Shown: positions 40,021 through 54,288, numbered from the stretch's first letter. The stretch is DNA of 64,000 bases from Ecdyonurus torrentis (GCA_949318235.1 CASGGR010000034.1:2867501-2931500), one strand, 5' to 3'. Numbers and translations: made by a program. Notes: generated from the letters alone by a model not told the origin.

Positions 40021-40266
40021 ATGATAAAAACCATACTTTTTACACGATTAAAACTAGTTTTGATGATTTCTCCAAAACTAAGAATGCTACAGACATAAAA
40101 TTTAACTTATAACATAGGTTTTTTAATTCTCTACAAAAAAGATGTCTTGAACTTTTTTGCTCCGACGCATAGTTTTTGGGTTATTGACAATTTTAGTTTT
40201 TACTCATCATGTAGCCAAACTAAGTCATGAAACAAAGTTTCTATTTCAAGAACCAAATGTTATTGA
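40021..40266 (+). repeat. Hybrid monomer D/K (also at 42727)
   Basis: It has C at m11, G at m37 and C at m53 as in D, but T at m181 and T at m201 as in K. D and K share the centre from m75 to m110, so the join is somewhere between m54 and m180. Confidence 0.85.
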
Positions 40267-40512
40267 ATGATAAAAATCATACTTTTTACACGATTAAAAC
40301 TATTTTTGATGATTTCTCCAAAACTAAGAATGCTACAGACATAAAATTTAACTTATAACATAGGTTTTTTAATTCTCTACAAAAAAGATGTCTTGAACTT
40401 TTTTGCTCCGACGCATAGTTTTTGGGTTATTGACAATTTTAGTTTTCACTCATCATGTAGCTAAACCAAGTCATGAAACAAAGTTTCTATTTCAAGAACC
40501 AAATGTTATTGA

Positions 40513-43218
40513 ATGATAAAAATCATACTTTTTACACGATTAAAACTAGTTTTGATGATTTCTCCAAATATAAGAATGCTACAGACATCCATTTTAACTT
40601 ATAACATAGGTTTTTCAATTCTCTACAAAAAAGATGTCTTGAACTTTTTTGCTCCGACGCATAGTTTTTGGGTTATTGACAATTTTAGTTTTTACTCATC
40701 ATGTAGCCAAACTAAGTCATGAAACAAAGTTTCTATTTCAAGAACCAAATGTTATTGAATGATAAAAATCATACTTTTTACACGATTAAAACTATTTTTG
40801 ATGATTTCTCAAAAACTAAGAATGCTACAGACATTAAATTTAACTTATAACATAGGGTTTTCAATTCTCTACAAAAAAGATGTCTTGAACTTTTTTGCTC
40901 CAACGCATAGTTTTTGGGTTATTGACAATTTTAGTTTTCACTCATCATGTAGCCAAACCAAGTCATGAAACAAAGTTTCTATTTCAAGAACCAAATGTTA
41001 TTGAATGATAAAAATCATACTTTTTACACGATTAAAACTAGTTTTGATGATTTCTCAAAAACTAAGAATGCTACAGACATTAAATTTGACTCAAAACATA
41101 GGTTTTTTAATTCTCTACAAAAAAGATGACTTAAACTTTTTTGCTCCGACGCATACTTTTTAGGTTATTGACAATTTTAGTTTTCACTTATCATGTAGCT
41201 AAACCAAGTCATGAAACAAAGTTTCTATTTCAAGAACCAAATGTTATTGAATGATAAAAATCATACTTTTTACACGATTAAAACTAGTTTTGATGATTTC
41301 TCCAAATATAAGAATGCTACAGACATCCATTTTAACTTATAACATAGGTTTTTCAATTCTCTACAAAAAAGATATCTTGAACTTTTTTGCTCCGACGCAT
41401 AGTTTTTGGGTTATTGACAATTTTAGTTTTTACTCATCATGTAGCCAAACTAAGTCATGAAACAAAGTTTCTATTTCAAGAACCAAATGTTATTGAATGA
41501 TAAAAATCATACTTTTTACACGATTAAAACTATTTTTGATGATTTCTCAAAAACTAAGAATGCTACAGACATAAAATTTAACTTATAACATAGGTTTTTT
41601 AATTTTCTACAAAAAAGATGTCTTGAACTTTTTTGCTCCGACGCATAGTTTTTGGGTTATTGACAATTTTAGTTTTTACTCATCATGTAGCCAAACTAAG
41701 TCATGAAACAAAGTTTCTATTTCAAGAACCAAATGTTATTGAATGATAAAAATCATACTTTTTACACGATTAAAACTATTTTTGATGATTTCTCAAAAAC
41801 TAAGAATGCTACAGACATTAAATTTAACTTATAACATAGGGTTTTCAATTCTCTACAAAAAAGATGTCTTGAACTTTTTTGCTCCGACGCATAGTTTTTG
41901 GGTTATTGACAATTTTAGTTTTCACTCATCATGTAGCCAAACCAAGTCATGAAACAAAGTTTCTATTTCAAGAACCAAATGTTATTTAATGATAAAAATC
42001 ATACTTTTTACACGATTAAAACTAGTTTTGATGATTTCTCAAAAACTAAGAATGCTACAGACATTAAATTTGACTCAAAACATAGGTTTTTTAATTCTCT
42101 ACAAAAAAGATGACTTAAACTTTTTTGCTCCGACGCATACTTTTTAGGTTATTGACAATTTTAGTTTTCACTTATCATGTAGCTAAACCAAGTCATGAAA
42201 CAAAGTTTCTATTTCAAGAACCAAATGTTATTGAATGATAAAAATCATACTTTTTACACGATTAAAACTAGTTTTGATGATTTCTCCAAATATAAGAATG
42301 CTACAGACATCCATTTTAACTTATAACATAGGTTTTTCAATTCTCTACAAAAAAGATGTCTTGAACTTTTTTGCTCCGACGCATAGTTTTTGGGTTATTG
42401 ACAATTTTAGTTTTCACTTATCATGTAGCCAAACCAAGTCATGAAACAAAGTTTCTATTTCAAGAACCAAATGTTATTGAATGATAAAAACCATACTTTT
42501 TACACGATTAAAACTAGTTTTGATGATTTCTCCAAAACTAAGAATGCTACAGACATAAAATTTAACTTATAACATAGGTTTTTTAATTCTCTACAAAAAA
42601 GATGTCTTCAACTTTTTTGCTCCGACGCATAGTTTTTGGGTTATTGACAATTTTAGTTTTCACTCATCATGTAGCCAAACCAAGTCATGAAACAAAGTTT
42701 CTATTTCAAGAACCAAATGTTATTGAATGATAAAAACCATACTTTTTACACGATTAAAACTAGTTTTGATGATTTCTCCAAAACTAAGAATGCTACAGAC
42801 ATAAAATTTAACTTATAACATAGGTTTTTTAATTCTCTACAAAAAAGATGTCTTGAACTTTTTTGCTCCGACGCATAGTTTTTGGGTTATTGACAATTTT
42901 AGTTTTTACTCATCATGTAGCCAAACTAAGTCATGAAACAAAGTTTCTATTTCAAGAACCAAATGTTATTGAATGATAAAAATCATACTTTTTACACGAT
43001 TAAAACTATTTTTGATGATTTCTCCAAAACTAAGAATGCTACAGACATAAAATTTAACTTATAACATAGGTTTTTTAATTCTCTACAAAAAAGATGTCTT
43101 GAACTTTTTTGCTCCGACGCATAGTTTTTGGGTTATTGACAATTTTAGTTTTCACTCATCATGTAGCTAAACCAAGTCATGAAACAAAGTTTCTATTTCA
43201 AGAACCAAATGTTATTGA
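40513..43218. repeat. 11-monomer HOR (2706 bp), copy 2
   Basis: All eleven monomers repeat those of copy 1 in order, with no difference seen at the diagnostic sites. GATATC lies at 41371-41376, exactly 2706 bp from the first. Confidence 0.92.
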
Positions 43219-45186
43219 ATGATAAAAATCATACTTTTTACACGATTAAAACTAGTTTTGATGATTTCTCCAAATATAAGAATGCTACAGACATCCATTT
43301 TAACTTATAACATAGGTTTTTCAATTCTCTACAAAAAAGATGTCTTGAACTTTTTTGCTCCGACGCATAGTTTTTGGGTTATTGACAATTTTAGTTTTTA
43401 CTCATCATGTAGCCAAACTAAGTCATGAAACAAAGTTTCTATTTCAAGAACCAAATGTTATTGAATGATAAAAATCATACTTTTTACACGATTAAAACTA
43501 TTTTTGATGATTTCTCAAAAACTAAGAATGCTACAGACATTAAATTTAACTTATAACATAGGGTTTTCAATTCTCTACAAAAAAGATGTCTTGAACTTTT
43601 TTGCTCCAACGCATAGTTTTTGGGTTATTGACAATTTTAGTTTTCACTCATCATGTAGCCAAACCAAGTCATGAAACAAAGTTTCTATTTCAAGAACCAA
43701 ATGTTATTGAATGATAAAAATCATACTTTTTACACGATTAAAACTAGTTTTGATGATTTCTCAAAAACTAAGAATGCTACAGACATTAAATTTGACTCAA
43801 AACATAGGTTTTTTAATTCTCTACAAAAAAGATGACTTAAACTTTTTTGCTCCGACGCATACTTTTTAGGTTATTGACAATTTTAGTTTTCACTTATCAT
43901 GTAGCTAAACCAAGTCATGAAACAAAGTTTCTATTTCAAGAACCAAATGTTATTGAATGATAAAAATCATACTTTTTACACGATTAAAACTAGTTTTGAT
44001 GATTTCTCCAAATATAAGAATGCTACAGACATCCATTTTAACTTATAACATAGGTTTTTCAATTCTCTACAAAAAAGATATCTTGAACTTTTTTGCTCCG
44101 ACGCATAGTTTTTGGGTTATTGACAATTTTAGTTTTTACTCATCATGTAGCCAAACTAAGTCATGAAACAAAGTTTCTATTTCAAGAACCAAATGTTATT
44201 GAATGATAAAAATCATACTTTTTACACGATTAAAACTATTTTTGATGATTTCTCAAAAACTAAGAATGCTACAGACATAAAATTTAACTTATAACATAGG
44301 TTTTTTAATTTTCTACAAAAAAGATGTCTTGAACTTTTTTGCTCCGACGCATAGTTTTTGGGTTATTGACAATTTTAGTTTTTACTCATCATGTAGCCAA
44401 ACTAAGTCATGAAACAAAGTTTCTATTTCAAGAACCAAATGTTATTGAATGATAAAAATCATACTTTTTACACGATTAAAACTATTTTTGATGATTTCTC
44501 AAAAACTAAGAATGCTACAGACATTAAATTTAACTTATAACATAGGGTTTTCAATTCTCTACAAAAAAGATGTCTTGAACTTTTTTGCTCCGACGCATAG
44601 TTTTTGGGTTATTGACAATTTTAGTTTTCACTCATCATGTAGCCAAACCAAGTCATGAAACAAAGTTTCTATTTCAAGAACCAAATGTTATTTAATGATA
44701 AAAATCATACTTTTTACACGATTAAAACTAGTTTTGATGATTTCTCAAAAACTAAGAATGCTACAGACATTAAATTTGACTCAAAACATAGGTTTTTTAA
44801 TTCTCTACAAAAAAGATGACTTAAACTTTTTTGCTCCGACGCATACTTTTTAGGTTATTGACAATTTTAGTTTTCACTTATCATGTAGCTAAACCAAGTC
44901 ATGAAACAAAGTTTCTATTTCAAGAACCAAATGTTATTGAATGATAAAAATCATACTTTTTACACGATTAAAACTAGTTTTGATGATTTCTCCAAATATA
45001 AGAATGCTACAGACATCCATTTTAACTTATAACATAGGTTTTTCAATTCTCTACAAAAAAGATGTCTTGAACTTTTTTGCTCCGACGCATAGTTTTTGGG
45101 TTATTGACAATTTTAGTTTTTACTCATCATGTAGCCAAACTAAGTCATGAAACAAAGTTTCTATTTCAAGAACCAAATGTTATTGA
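43219..45186. repeat. 11-monomer HOR, copy 3, truncated after 8 monomers
   Basis: The first seven monomers match copies 1 and 2, with GATATC at 44077-44082. The eighth is a complete type I (44941) where the others have the I/C hybrid, and J L follow. This copy could be the ancestral form before the I/C join, or a place where the HOR was replaced by block 5. Confidence 0.9.
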
Positions 45187-47646
45187 ATGATAAAAATCAT
45201 ACTTTTTACACGATTAAAACTATTTTTGATGATTTCTCAAAAACTAAGAATGCTACAGACATTAAATTTGACTCAAAACATAGGTTTTTTAATTCTCTAC
45301 AAAAAAGATGTCTTGAACTTTTTTGCTCCGACGCATAGTTTTTGGGTTATTGACAATTTTAGTTTTCACTCATCATGTAGCCAAACCAAGTCATGAAACA
45401 AAGTTTCTATTTCAAGAACCAAATGTTATTGAATGATAAAAATCATACTTTTTACACGATTAAAACTAGTTTTGATGATTTCTCCAAAACTAAGAATGCT
45501 ACAGACATCCATTTTAACTTATAACATAGGTTTTTCAATTCTCTACAAAAAAGATGTCTTGAACTTTTTTGCTCCGACGCATAGTTTTTGGGTTATTGAC
45601 AATTTTAGTTTTTACTCATCATGTAGCCAAACTAAGTCATGAAACAAAGTTTCTATTTCAAGAACCAAATGTTATTGAATGATAAAAATCATACTTTTTA
45701 CACGATTAAAACTATTTTTGATGATTTCTCAAAAACTAAGAATGCTACAGACATTAAATTTAACTTATAACATAGGGTTTTCAATTCTCTACAAAAAAGA
45801 TGTCTTGAACTTTTTTGCTCCAACGCATAGTTTTTGGGTTATTGACAATTTTAGTTTTCACTCATCATGTAGCCAAACCAAGTCATGAAACAAAGTTTCT
45901 ATTTCAAGAACCAAATGTTATTGAATGATAAAAATCATACTTTTTACACGATTAAAACTAGTTTTGATGATTTCTCAAAAACTAAGAATGCTACAGACAT
46001 TAAATTTGACTCAAAACATAGGTTTTTTAATTCTCTACAAAAAAGATGACTTAAACTTTTTTGCTCCGACGCATACTTTTTAGGTTATTGACAATTTTAG
46101 TTTTCACTTATCATGTAGCTAAACCAAGTCATGAAACAAAGTTTCTATTTCAAGAACCAAATGTTATTGAATGATAAAAATCATACTTTTTACACGATTA
46201 AAACTAGTTTTGATGATTTCTCCAAATATAAGAATGCTACAGACATCCATTTTAACTTATAACATAGGTTTTTCAATTCTCTACAAAAAAGATGTCTTGA
46301 ACTTTTTTGCTCCGACGCATAGTTTTTGGGTTATTGACAATTTTAGTTTTTACTCATCATGTAGCCAAACTAAGTCATGAAACAAAGTTTCTATTTCAAG
46401 AACCAAATGTTATTGAATGATAAAAATCATACTTTTTACACGATTAAAACTATTTTTGATGATTTCTCAAAAACTAAGAATGCTACAGACATAAAATTTA
46501 ACTTATAACATAGGTTTTTTAATTCTCTACAAAAAAGATGTCTTGAACTTTTTTGCTCCGACGCATAGTTTTTGGGTTATTGACAATTTTAGTTTTTACT
46601 CATCATGTAGCCAAACTAAGTCATGAAACAAAGTTTCTATTTCAAGAACCAAATGTTATTGAATGATAAAAATCATACTTTTTACACGATTAAAACTATT
46701 TTTGATGATTTCTCAAAAACTAAGAATGCTACAGACATTAAATTTAACTTATAACATAGGGTTTTCAATTCTCTACAAAAAAGATGTCTTGAACTTTTTT
46801 GCTCCGACGCATAGTTTTTGGGTTATTGACAATTTTAGTTTTCACTCATCATGTAGCCAAACCAAGTCATGAAACAAAGTTTCTATTTCAAGAACCAAAT
46901 GTTATTGAATGATAAAAATCATACTTTTTACACGATTAAAACTAGTTTTGATGATTTCTCAAAAACTAAGAATGCTACAGACATTAAATTTGACTCAAAA
47001 CATAGGTTTTTTAATTCTCTACAAAAAAGATGACTTAAACTTTTTTGCTCCGACGCATACTTTTTAGGTTATTGACAATTTTAGTTTTCACTTATCATGT
47101 AGCTAAACCAAGTCATGAAACAAAGTTTCTATTTCAAGAACCAAATGTTATTGAATGATAAAAATCATACTTTTTACACGATTAAAACTAGTTTTGATGA
47201 TTTCTCCAAATATAAGAATGCTACAGACATCCATTTTAACTTATAACATAGGTTTTTCAATTCTCTACAAAAAAGATGTCTTGAACTTTTTTGCTCCGAC
47301 GCATAGTTTTTGGGTTATTGACAATTTTAGTTTTTACTCATCATGTAGCCAAACTAAGTCATGAAACAAAGTTTCTATTTCAAGAACCAAATGTTATTGA
47401 ATGATAAAAATCATACTTTTTACACGATTAAAACTATTTTTGATGATTTCTCAAAAACTAAGAATGCTACAGACATTAAATTTAACTTATAACATAGGGT
47501 TTTCAATTCTCTACAAAAAAGATGTCTTGAACTTTTTTACTCCAACGCATAGTTTTTGGGTTATTGACAATTTTAGTTTTCACTCATCATGTAGCCAAAC
47601 CAAGTCATGAAACAAAGTTTCTATTTCAAGAACCAAATGTTATTGA

Positions 47647-47892
47647 ATGATAAAAATCATACTTTTTACACGATTAAAACTAGTTTTGATGATTTCTCCA
47701 AAACTAAGAATGCTACAGACATCTATTTTAACTTATAACATAGGGTTTTCAATTCTCTACAAAAAAGATGTCTTGAACTTTTTTGCTCCGACGCATAGTT
47801 TTTGGGTTATTGACAATTTTAGTTTTCACTCATCATGTAGCCAAACCAAGTCATGAAACAAAGTTTCTATTTCAAGAACCAAATGTTATTGA
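47647..47892 (+). repeat. F/A recombinant monomer
   Basis: It has C at m53, CATCTATTTT at m74-83, GGG at m97-99 and CACTC at m181-185, but keeps G at m144 and C at m213. It resembles type G at 9763 and 11485 without its two private marks, so it is either the parent of G or an independent event more than 35 kb away. Confidence 0.8.
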
Positions 47893-48876
47893 ATGATAAA
47901 AATCATACTTTTTACACGATTAAAACTAGTTTTGATGATTTCTCAAAAACTAAGAATGCTACAGACATTAAATTTGACTCAAAACATAGGTTTTTTAATT
48001 CTCTACAAAAAAGATGACTTAAACTTTTTTGCTCCGACGCATACTTTTTAGGTTATTGACAATTTTAGTTTTCACTTATCATGTAGCTAAACCAAGTCAT
48101 GAAACAAAGTTTCTATTTCAAGAACCAAATGTTATTGAATGATAAAAATCATACTTTTTACACGATTAAAACTAGTTTTGATGATTTCTCCAAATATAAG
48201 AATGCTACAGACATCCATTTTAACTTATAACATAGGTTTTTCAATTCTCTACAAAAAAGATGTCTTGAACTTTTTTGCTCCGACGCATAGTTTTTGGGTT
48301 ATTGACAATTTTAGTTTTTACTCATCATGTAGCCAAACTAAGTCATGAAACAAAGTTTCTATTTCAAGAACCAAATGTTATTGAATGATAAAAATCATAC
48401 TTTTTACACGATTAAAACTATTTTTGATGATTTCTCAAAAACTAAGAATGCTACAGACATTAAATTTAACTTATAACATAGGGTTTTCAATTCTCTACAA
48501 AAAAGATGTCTTGAACTTTTTTACTCCAACGCATAGTTTTTGGGTTATTGACAATTTTAGTTTTCACTCATCATGTAGCCAAACCAAGTCATGAAACAAA
48601 GTTTCTATTTCAAGAACCAAATGTTATTGAATGATAAAAATCATACTTTTTACACGATTAAAACTAGTTTTGATGATTTCTCAAAAACTAAGAATGCTAC
48701 AGACATTAAATTTGACTCAAAACATAGGTTTTTTAATTCTCTACAAAAAAGATGACTTAAACTTTTTTGCTCCGACGCATACTTTTTAGGTTATTGACAA
48801 TTTTAGTTTTCACTTATCATGTAGCTAAACCAAGTCATGAAACAAAGTTTCTATTTCAAGAACCAAATGTTATTGA

Positions 48877-49122
48877 ATGATAAAAATCATACTTTTTACA
48901 CGATTAAAACTAGTTTTGATGATTTCTCCAAATATAAGAATGCTACAGACATCCATTTTAACTTATAACATAGGTTTTTCAATTTTCTACAAAAAAGATG
49001 TCTTGAACTTTTTTGCTCCGACGCATAGTTTTTGGGTTATTGACAATTTTAGTTTTTACTCATCATGTAGCCAAACTAAGTCATGAAACAAAGTTTCTAT
49101 TTCAAGAACCAAATGTTATTGA
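48877..49122 (+). repeat. Hybrid monomer I/K1
   Basis: It is I through m104 but has T at m109, the mark of K1, and is followed by the m245 T form of A, the usual neighbour of K1. Elsewhere the series is I, K1, A; here I and K1 have merged into one monomer, a loss of 246 bp joined between m105 and m108. Confidence 0.86.
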
Positions 49123-49860
49123 ATGATAAAAATCATACTTTTTACACGATTAAAACTATTTTTGATGATTTCTCAAAAACTAAGAATGCTACAGACATTA
49201 AATTTAACTTATAACATAGGGTTTTCAATTCTCTACAAAAAAGATGTCTTGAACTTTTTTGCTCCGACGCATAGTTTTTGGGTTATTGACAATTTTAGTT
49301 TTCACTCATCATGTAGCCAAACCAAGTCATGAAACAAAGTTTCTATTTCAAGAACCAAATGTTATTTAATGATAAAAATCATACTTTTTACACGATTAAA
49401 ACTAGTTTTGATGATTTCTCAAAAACTAAGAATGCTACAGACATTAAATTTGACTCAAAACATAGGTTTTTTAATTCTCTACAAAAAAGATGACTTAAAC
49501 TTTTTTGCTCCGACGCATACTTTTTAGGTTATTGACAATTTTAGTTTTCACTTATCATGTAGCTAAACCAAGTCATGAAACAAAGTTTCTATTTCAAGAA
49601 CCAAATGTTATTGAATGATAAAAATCATACTTTTTACACGATTAAAACTAGTTTTGATGATTTCTCCAAATATAAGAATGCTACAGACATCCATTTTAAC
49701 TTATAACATAGGTTTTTCAATTCTCTACAAAAAAGATGTCTTGAACTTTTTTGCTCCGACGCATAGTTTTTGGGTTATTGACAATTTTAGTTTTTACTCA
49801 TCATGTAGCCAAACTAAGTCATGAAACAAAGTTTCTATTTCAAGAACCAAATGTTATTGA

Positions 49861-52800
49861 ATGATAAAAATCATACTTTTTACACGATTAAAACTATTTT
49901 TGATGATTTCTCAAAAACTAAGAATGCTACAGACATTAAATTTGACTCAAAACATAGGTTTTTTAATTCTCTACAAAAAAGATGTCTTGAACTTTTTTGC
50001 TCCGACGCATAGTTTTTGGGTTATTGACAATTTTAGTTTTCACTCATCATGTAGCCAAACCAAGTCATGAAACAAAGTTTCTATTTCAAGAACCAAATGT
50101 TATTGAATGATAAAAATCATACTTTTTACACGATTAAAACTAGTTTTGATGATTTCTCCAAAACTAAGAATGCTACAGACATCCATTTTAACTTATAACA
50201 TAGGTTTTTCAATTCTCTACAAAAAAGATGTCTTGAACTTTTTTGCTCCGACGCATAGTTTTTGGGTTATTGACAATTTTAGTTTTTACTCATCATGTAG
50301 CCAAACTAAGTCATGAAACAAAGTTTCTATTTCAAGAACCAAATGTTATTGAATGATAAAAATCATACTTTTTACACGATTAAAACTATTTTTGATGATT
50401 TCTCAAAAACTAAGAATGCTACAGACATTAAATTTAACTTATAACATAGGGTTTTCAATTCTCTACAAAAAAGATGTCTTGAACTTTTTTGCTCCAACGC
50501 ATAGTTTTTGGGTTATTGACAATTTTAGTTTTCACTCATCATGTAGCCAAACCAAGTCATGAAACAAAGTTTCTATTTCAAGAACCAAATGTTATTGAAT
50601 GATAAAAATCATACTTTTTACACGATTAAAACTAGTTTTGATGATTTCTCAAAAACTAAGAATGCTACAGACATTAAATTTGACTCAAAACATAGGTTTT
50701 TTAATTCTCTACAAAAAAGATGACTTAAACTTTTTTGCTCCGACGCATACTTTTTAGGTTATTGACAATTTTAGTTTTCACTTATCATGTAGCTAAACCA
50801 AGTCATGAAACAAAGTTTCTATTTCAAGAACCAAATGTTATTGAATGATAAAAATCATACTTTTTACACGATTAAAACTATTTTTGATGATTTCTCAAAA
50901 ACTAAGAATGCTACAGACATTAAATTTGACTCAAAACATAGGTTTTTTAATTCTCTACAAAAAAGATGTCTTGAACTTTTTTGCTCCGACGCATAGTTTT
51001 TGGGTTATTGACAATTTTAGTTTTCACTCATCATGTAGCCAAACCAAGTCATGAAACAAAGTTTCTATTTCAAGAACCAAATGTTATTGAATGATAAAAA
51101 TCATACTTTTTACACGATTAAAACTAGTTTTGATGATTTCTCCAAAACTAAGAATGCTACAGACATCCATTTTAACTTATAACATAGGTTTTTCAATTCT
51201 CTACAAAAAAGATGTCTTGAACTTTTTTGCTCCGACGCATAGTTTTTGGGTTATTGACAATTTTAGTTTTTACTCATCATGTAGCCAAACTAAGTCATGA
51301 AACAAAGTTTCTATTTCAAGAACCAAATGTTATTGAATGATAAAAATCATACTTTTTACACGATTAAAACTATTTTTGATGATTTCTCAAAAACTAAGAA
51401 TGCTACAGACATTAAATTTAACTTATAACATAGGGTTTTCAATTCTCTACAAAAAAGATGTCTTGAACTTTTTTGCTCCAACGCATAGTTTTTGGGTTAT
51501 TGACAATTTTAGTTTTCACTCATCATGTAGCCAAACCAAGTCATGAAACAAAGTTTCTATTTCAAGAACCAAATGTTATTGAATGATAAAAATCATACTT
51601 TTTACACGATTAAAACTAGTTTTGATGATTTCTCAAAAACTAAGAATGCTACAGACATTAAATTTGACTCAAAACATAGGTTTTTTAATTCTCTACAAAA
51701 AAGATGACTTAAACTTTTTTGCTCCGACGCATACTTTTTAGGTTATTGACAATTTTAGTTTTCACTTATCATGTAGCTAAACCAAGTCATGAAACAAAGT
51801 TTCTATTTCAAGAACCAAATGTTATTGAATGATAAAAATCATACTTTTTACACGATTAAAACTAGTTTTGATGATTTCTCCAAATATAAGAATGCTACAG
51901 ACATCCATTTTAACTTATAACATAGGTTTTTCAATTCTCTACAAAAAAGATGTCTTGAACTTTTTTGCTCCGACGCATAGTTTTTGGGTTATTGACAATT
52001 TTAGTTTTTACTCATCATGTAGCCAAACTAAGTCATGAAACAAAGTTTCTATTTCAAGAACCAAATGTTATTGAATGATAAAAATCATACTTTTTACACG
52101 ATTAAAACTATTTTTGATGATTTCTCAAAAACTAAGAATGCTACAGACATAAAATTTAACTCAAAACATAGGTTTTTTAATTCTCTACAAAAAAGATGAC
52201 TTAAACTTTTTTGCTCCGACGCATACTTTTTAGGTTATTGACAATTTTAGTTTTCACTTATCATGTAGCTAAACCAAGTCATGAAACAAAGTTTCTATTT
52301 CAAGAACCAAATGTTATTGAATGATAAAAATCATACTTTTTACACGATTAAAACTAGTTTTGATGATTTCTCCAAATATAAGAATGCTACAGACATCCAT
52401 TTTAACTTATAACATAGGTTTTTCAATTCTCTACAAAAAAGATGTCTTGAACTTTTTTGCTCCGACGCATAGTTTTTGGGTTATTGACAATTTTAGTTTT
52501 TACTCATCATGTAGCCAAACTAAGTCATGAAACAAAGTTTCTATTTCAAGAACCAAATGTTATTGAATGATAAAAATCATACTTTTTACACGATTAAAAC
52601 TATTTTTGATGATTTCTCAAAAACTAAGAATGCTACAGACATTAAATTTAACTTATAACATAGGGTTTTCAATTCTCTACAAAAAAGATGTCTTGAACTT
52701 TTTTACTCCAACGCATAGTTTTTGGGTTATTGACAATTTTAGTTTTCACTCATCATGTAGCCAAACCAAGTCATGAAACAAAGTTTCTATTTCAAGAACC

Positions 52801-54288
52801 AAATGTTATTGAATGATAAAAATCATACTTTTTACACGATTAAAACTAGTTTTGATGATTTCTCAAAAACTAAGAATGCTACAGACATTAAATTTGACTC
52901 AAAACATAGGTTTTTTAATTCTCTACAAAAAAGATGACTTAAACTTTTTTGCTCCGACGCATACTTTTTAGGTTATTGACAATTTTAGTTTTCACTTATC
53001 ATGTAGCTAAACCAAGTCATGAAACAAAGTTTCTATTTCAAGAACCAAATGTTATTGAATGATAAAAATCATACTTTTTACACGATTAAAACTAGTTTTG
53101 ATGATTTCTCCAAATATAAGAATGCTACAGACATCCATTTTAACTTATAACATAGGTTTTTCAATTCTCTACAAAAAAGATGTCTTGAACTTTTTTGCTC
53201 CGACGCATAGTTTTTGGGTTATTGACAATTTTAGTTTTTACTCATCATGTAGCCAAACTAAGTCATGAAACAAAGTTTCTATTTCAAGAACCAAATGTTA
53301 TTGAATGATAAAAATCATACTTTTTACACGATTAAAACTATTTTTGATGATTTCTCAAAAACTAAGAATGCTACAGACATAAAATTTAACTTATAACATA
53401 GGTTTTTTAATTTTCTACAAAAAAGATGTCTTGAACTTTTTTGCTCCGACGCATAGTTTTTGGGTTATTGACAATTTTAGTTTTTACTCATCATGTAGCC
53501 AAACTAAGTCATGAAACAAAGTTTCTATTTCAAGAACCAAATGTTATTGAATGATAAAAATCATACTTTTTACACGATTAAAACTATTTTTGATGATTTC
53601 TCAAAAACTAAGAATGCTACAGACATTAAATTTAACTTATAACATAGGGTTTTCAATTCTCTACAAAAAAGATGTCTTGAACTTTTTTGCTCCGACGCAT
53701 AGTTTTTGGGTTATTGACAATTTTAGTTTTCACTCATCATGTAGCCAAACCAAGTCATGAAACAAAGTTTCTATTTCAAGAACCAAATGTTATTTAATGA
53801 TAAAAATCATACTTTTTACACGATTAAAACTAGTTTTGATGATTTCTCAAAAACTAAGAATGCTACAGACATTAAATTTGACTCAAAACATAGGTTTTTT
53901 AATTCTCTACAAAAAAGATGACTTAAACTTTTTTGCTCCGACGCATACTTTTTAGGTTATTGACAATTTTAGTTTTCACTTATCATGTAGCTAAACCAAG
54001 TCATGAAACAAAGTTTCTATTTCAAGAACCAAATGTTATTGAATGATAAAAATCATACTTTTTACACGATTAAAACTAGTTTTGATGATTTCTCCAAATA
54101 TAAGAATGCTACAGACATCCATTTTAACTTATAACATAGGTTTTTCAATTCTCTACAAAAAAGATGTCTTGAACTTTTTTGCTCCGACGCATAGTTTTTG
54201 GGTTATTGACAATTTTAGTTTTTACTCATCATGTAGCCAAACTAAGTCATGAAACAAAGTTTCTATTTCAAGAACCAAATGTTATTGA
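49861..54288. repeat. 18-monomer HOR (4428 bp), copy 1
   Basis: The order is J L A H, J L A H, I, K/H hybrid, I, A (m139 A), H, I, K1, A (m245 T), H, I. The first four monomers are themselves doubled in tandem, apart from an I lost or gained at their end. The J at 49861 has the common T at m81. Confidence 0.92.
52075..52320 (+). repeat. Hybrid monomer K/H (also at 56503)
   Basis: The left part is K (T at m37, ATAAAATTTAAC at m75-86) and from m88 it is H (CAAAAC at m88-93, A at m125, C at m152, T at m196). The join is narrow, between m84 (A, K state) and m88 (C, H state). Comparison with K A H at 60931-61668 suggests a deletion of exactly two monomers. Confidence 0.9.

Larger units (their letters stand above)
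37807..40512. repeat. 11-monomer HOR (2706 bp), copy 1
   Basis: The order is I, A (m144 A), H, I (m124 A), K1 (m109 T), A (m245 T), H, I/C hybrid, D1, D/K hybrid, K/D2 hybrid. GATATC lies at 38665-38670. Four of the eleven monomers carry marks that identify this unit, so alignment with the next copies is unambiguous. Confidence 0.92.
45187..49860. repeat. Block 5: 19-monomer transition block
   Basis: The order is J L A H I K A H I, then A (m139 A), a G-like monomer (47647), H I, A (m139 A), H, I/K1 hybrid, A (m245 T), H, I. It contains most of the elements of the 18-monomer unit that follows but in a different arrangement, including the undeleted K A H series. It may be a divergent copy of the 18-mer or a source for it. 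Confidence 0.82.
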
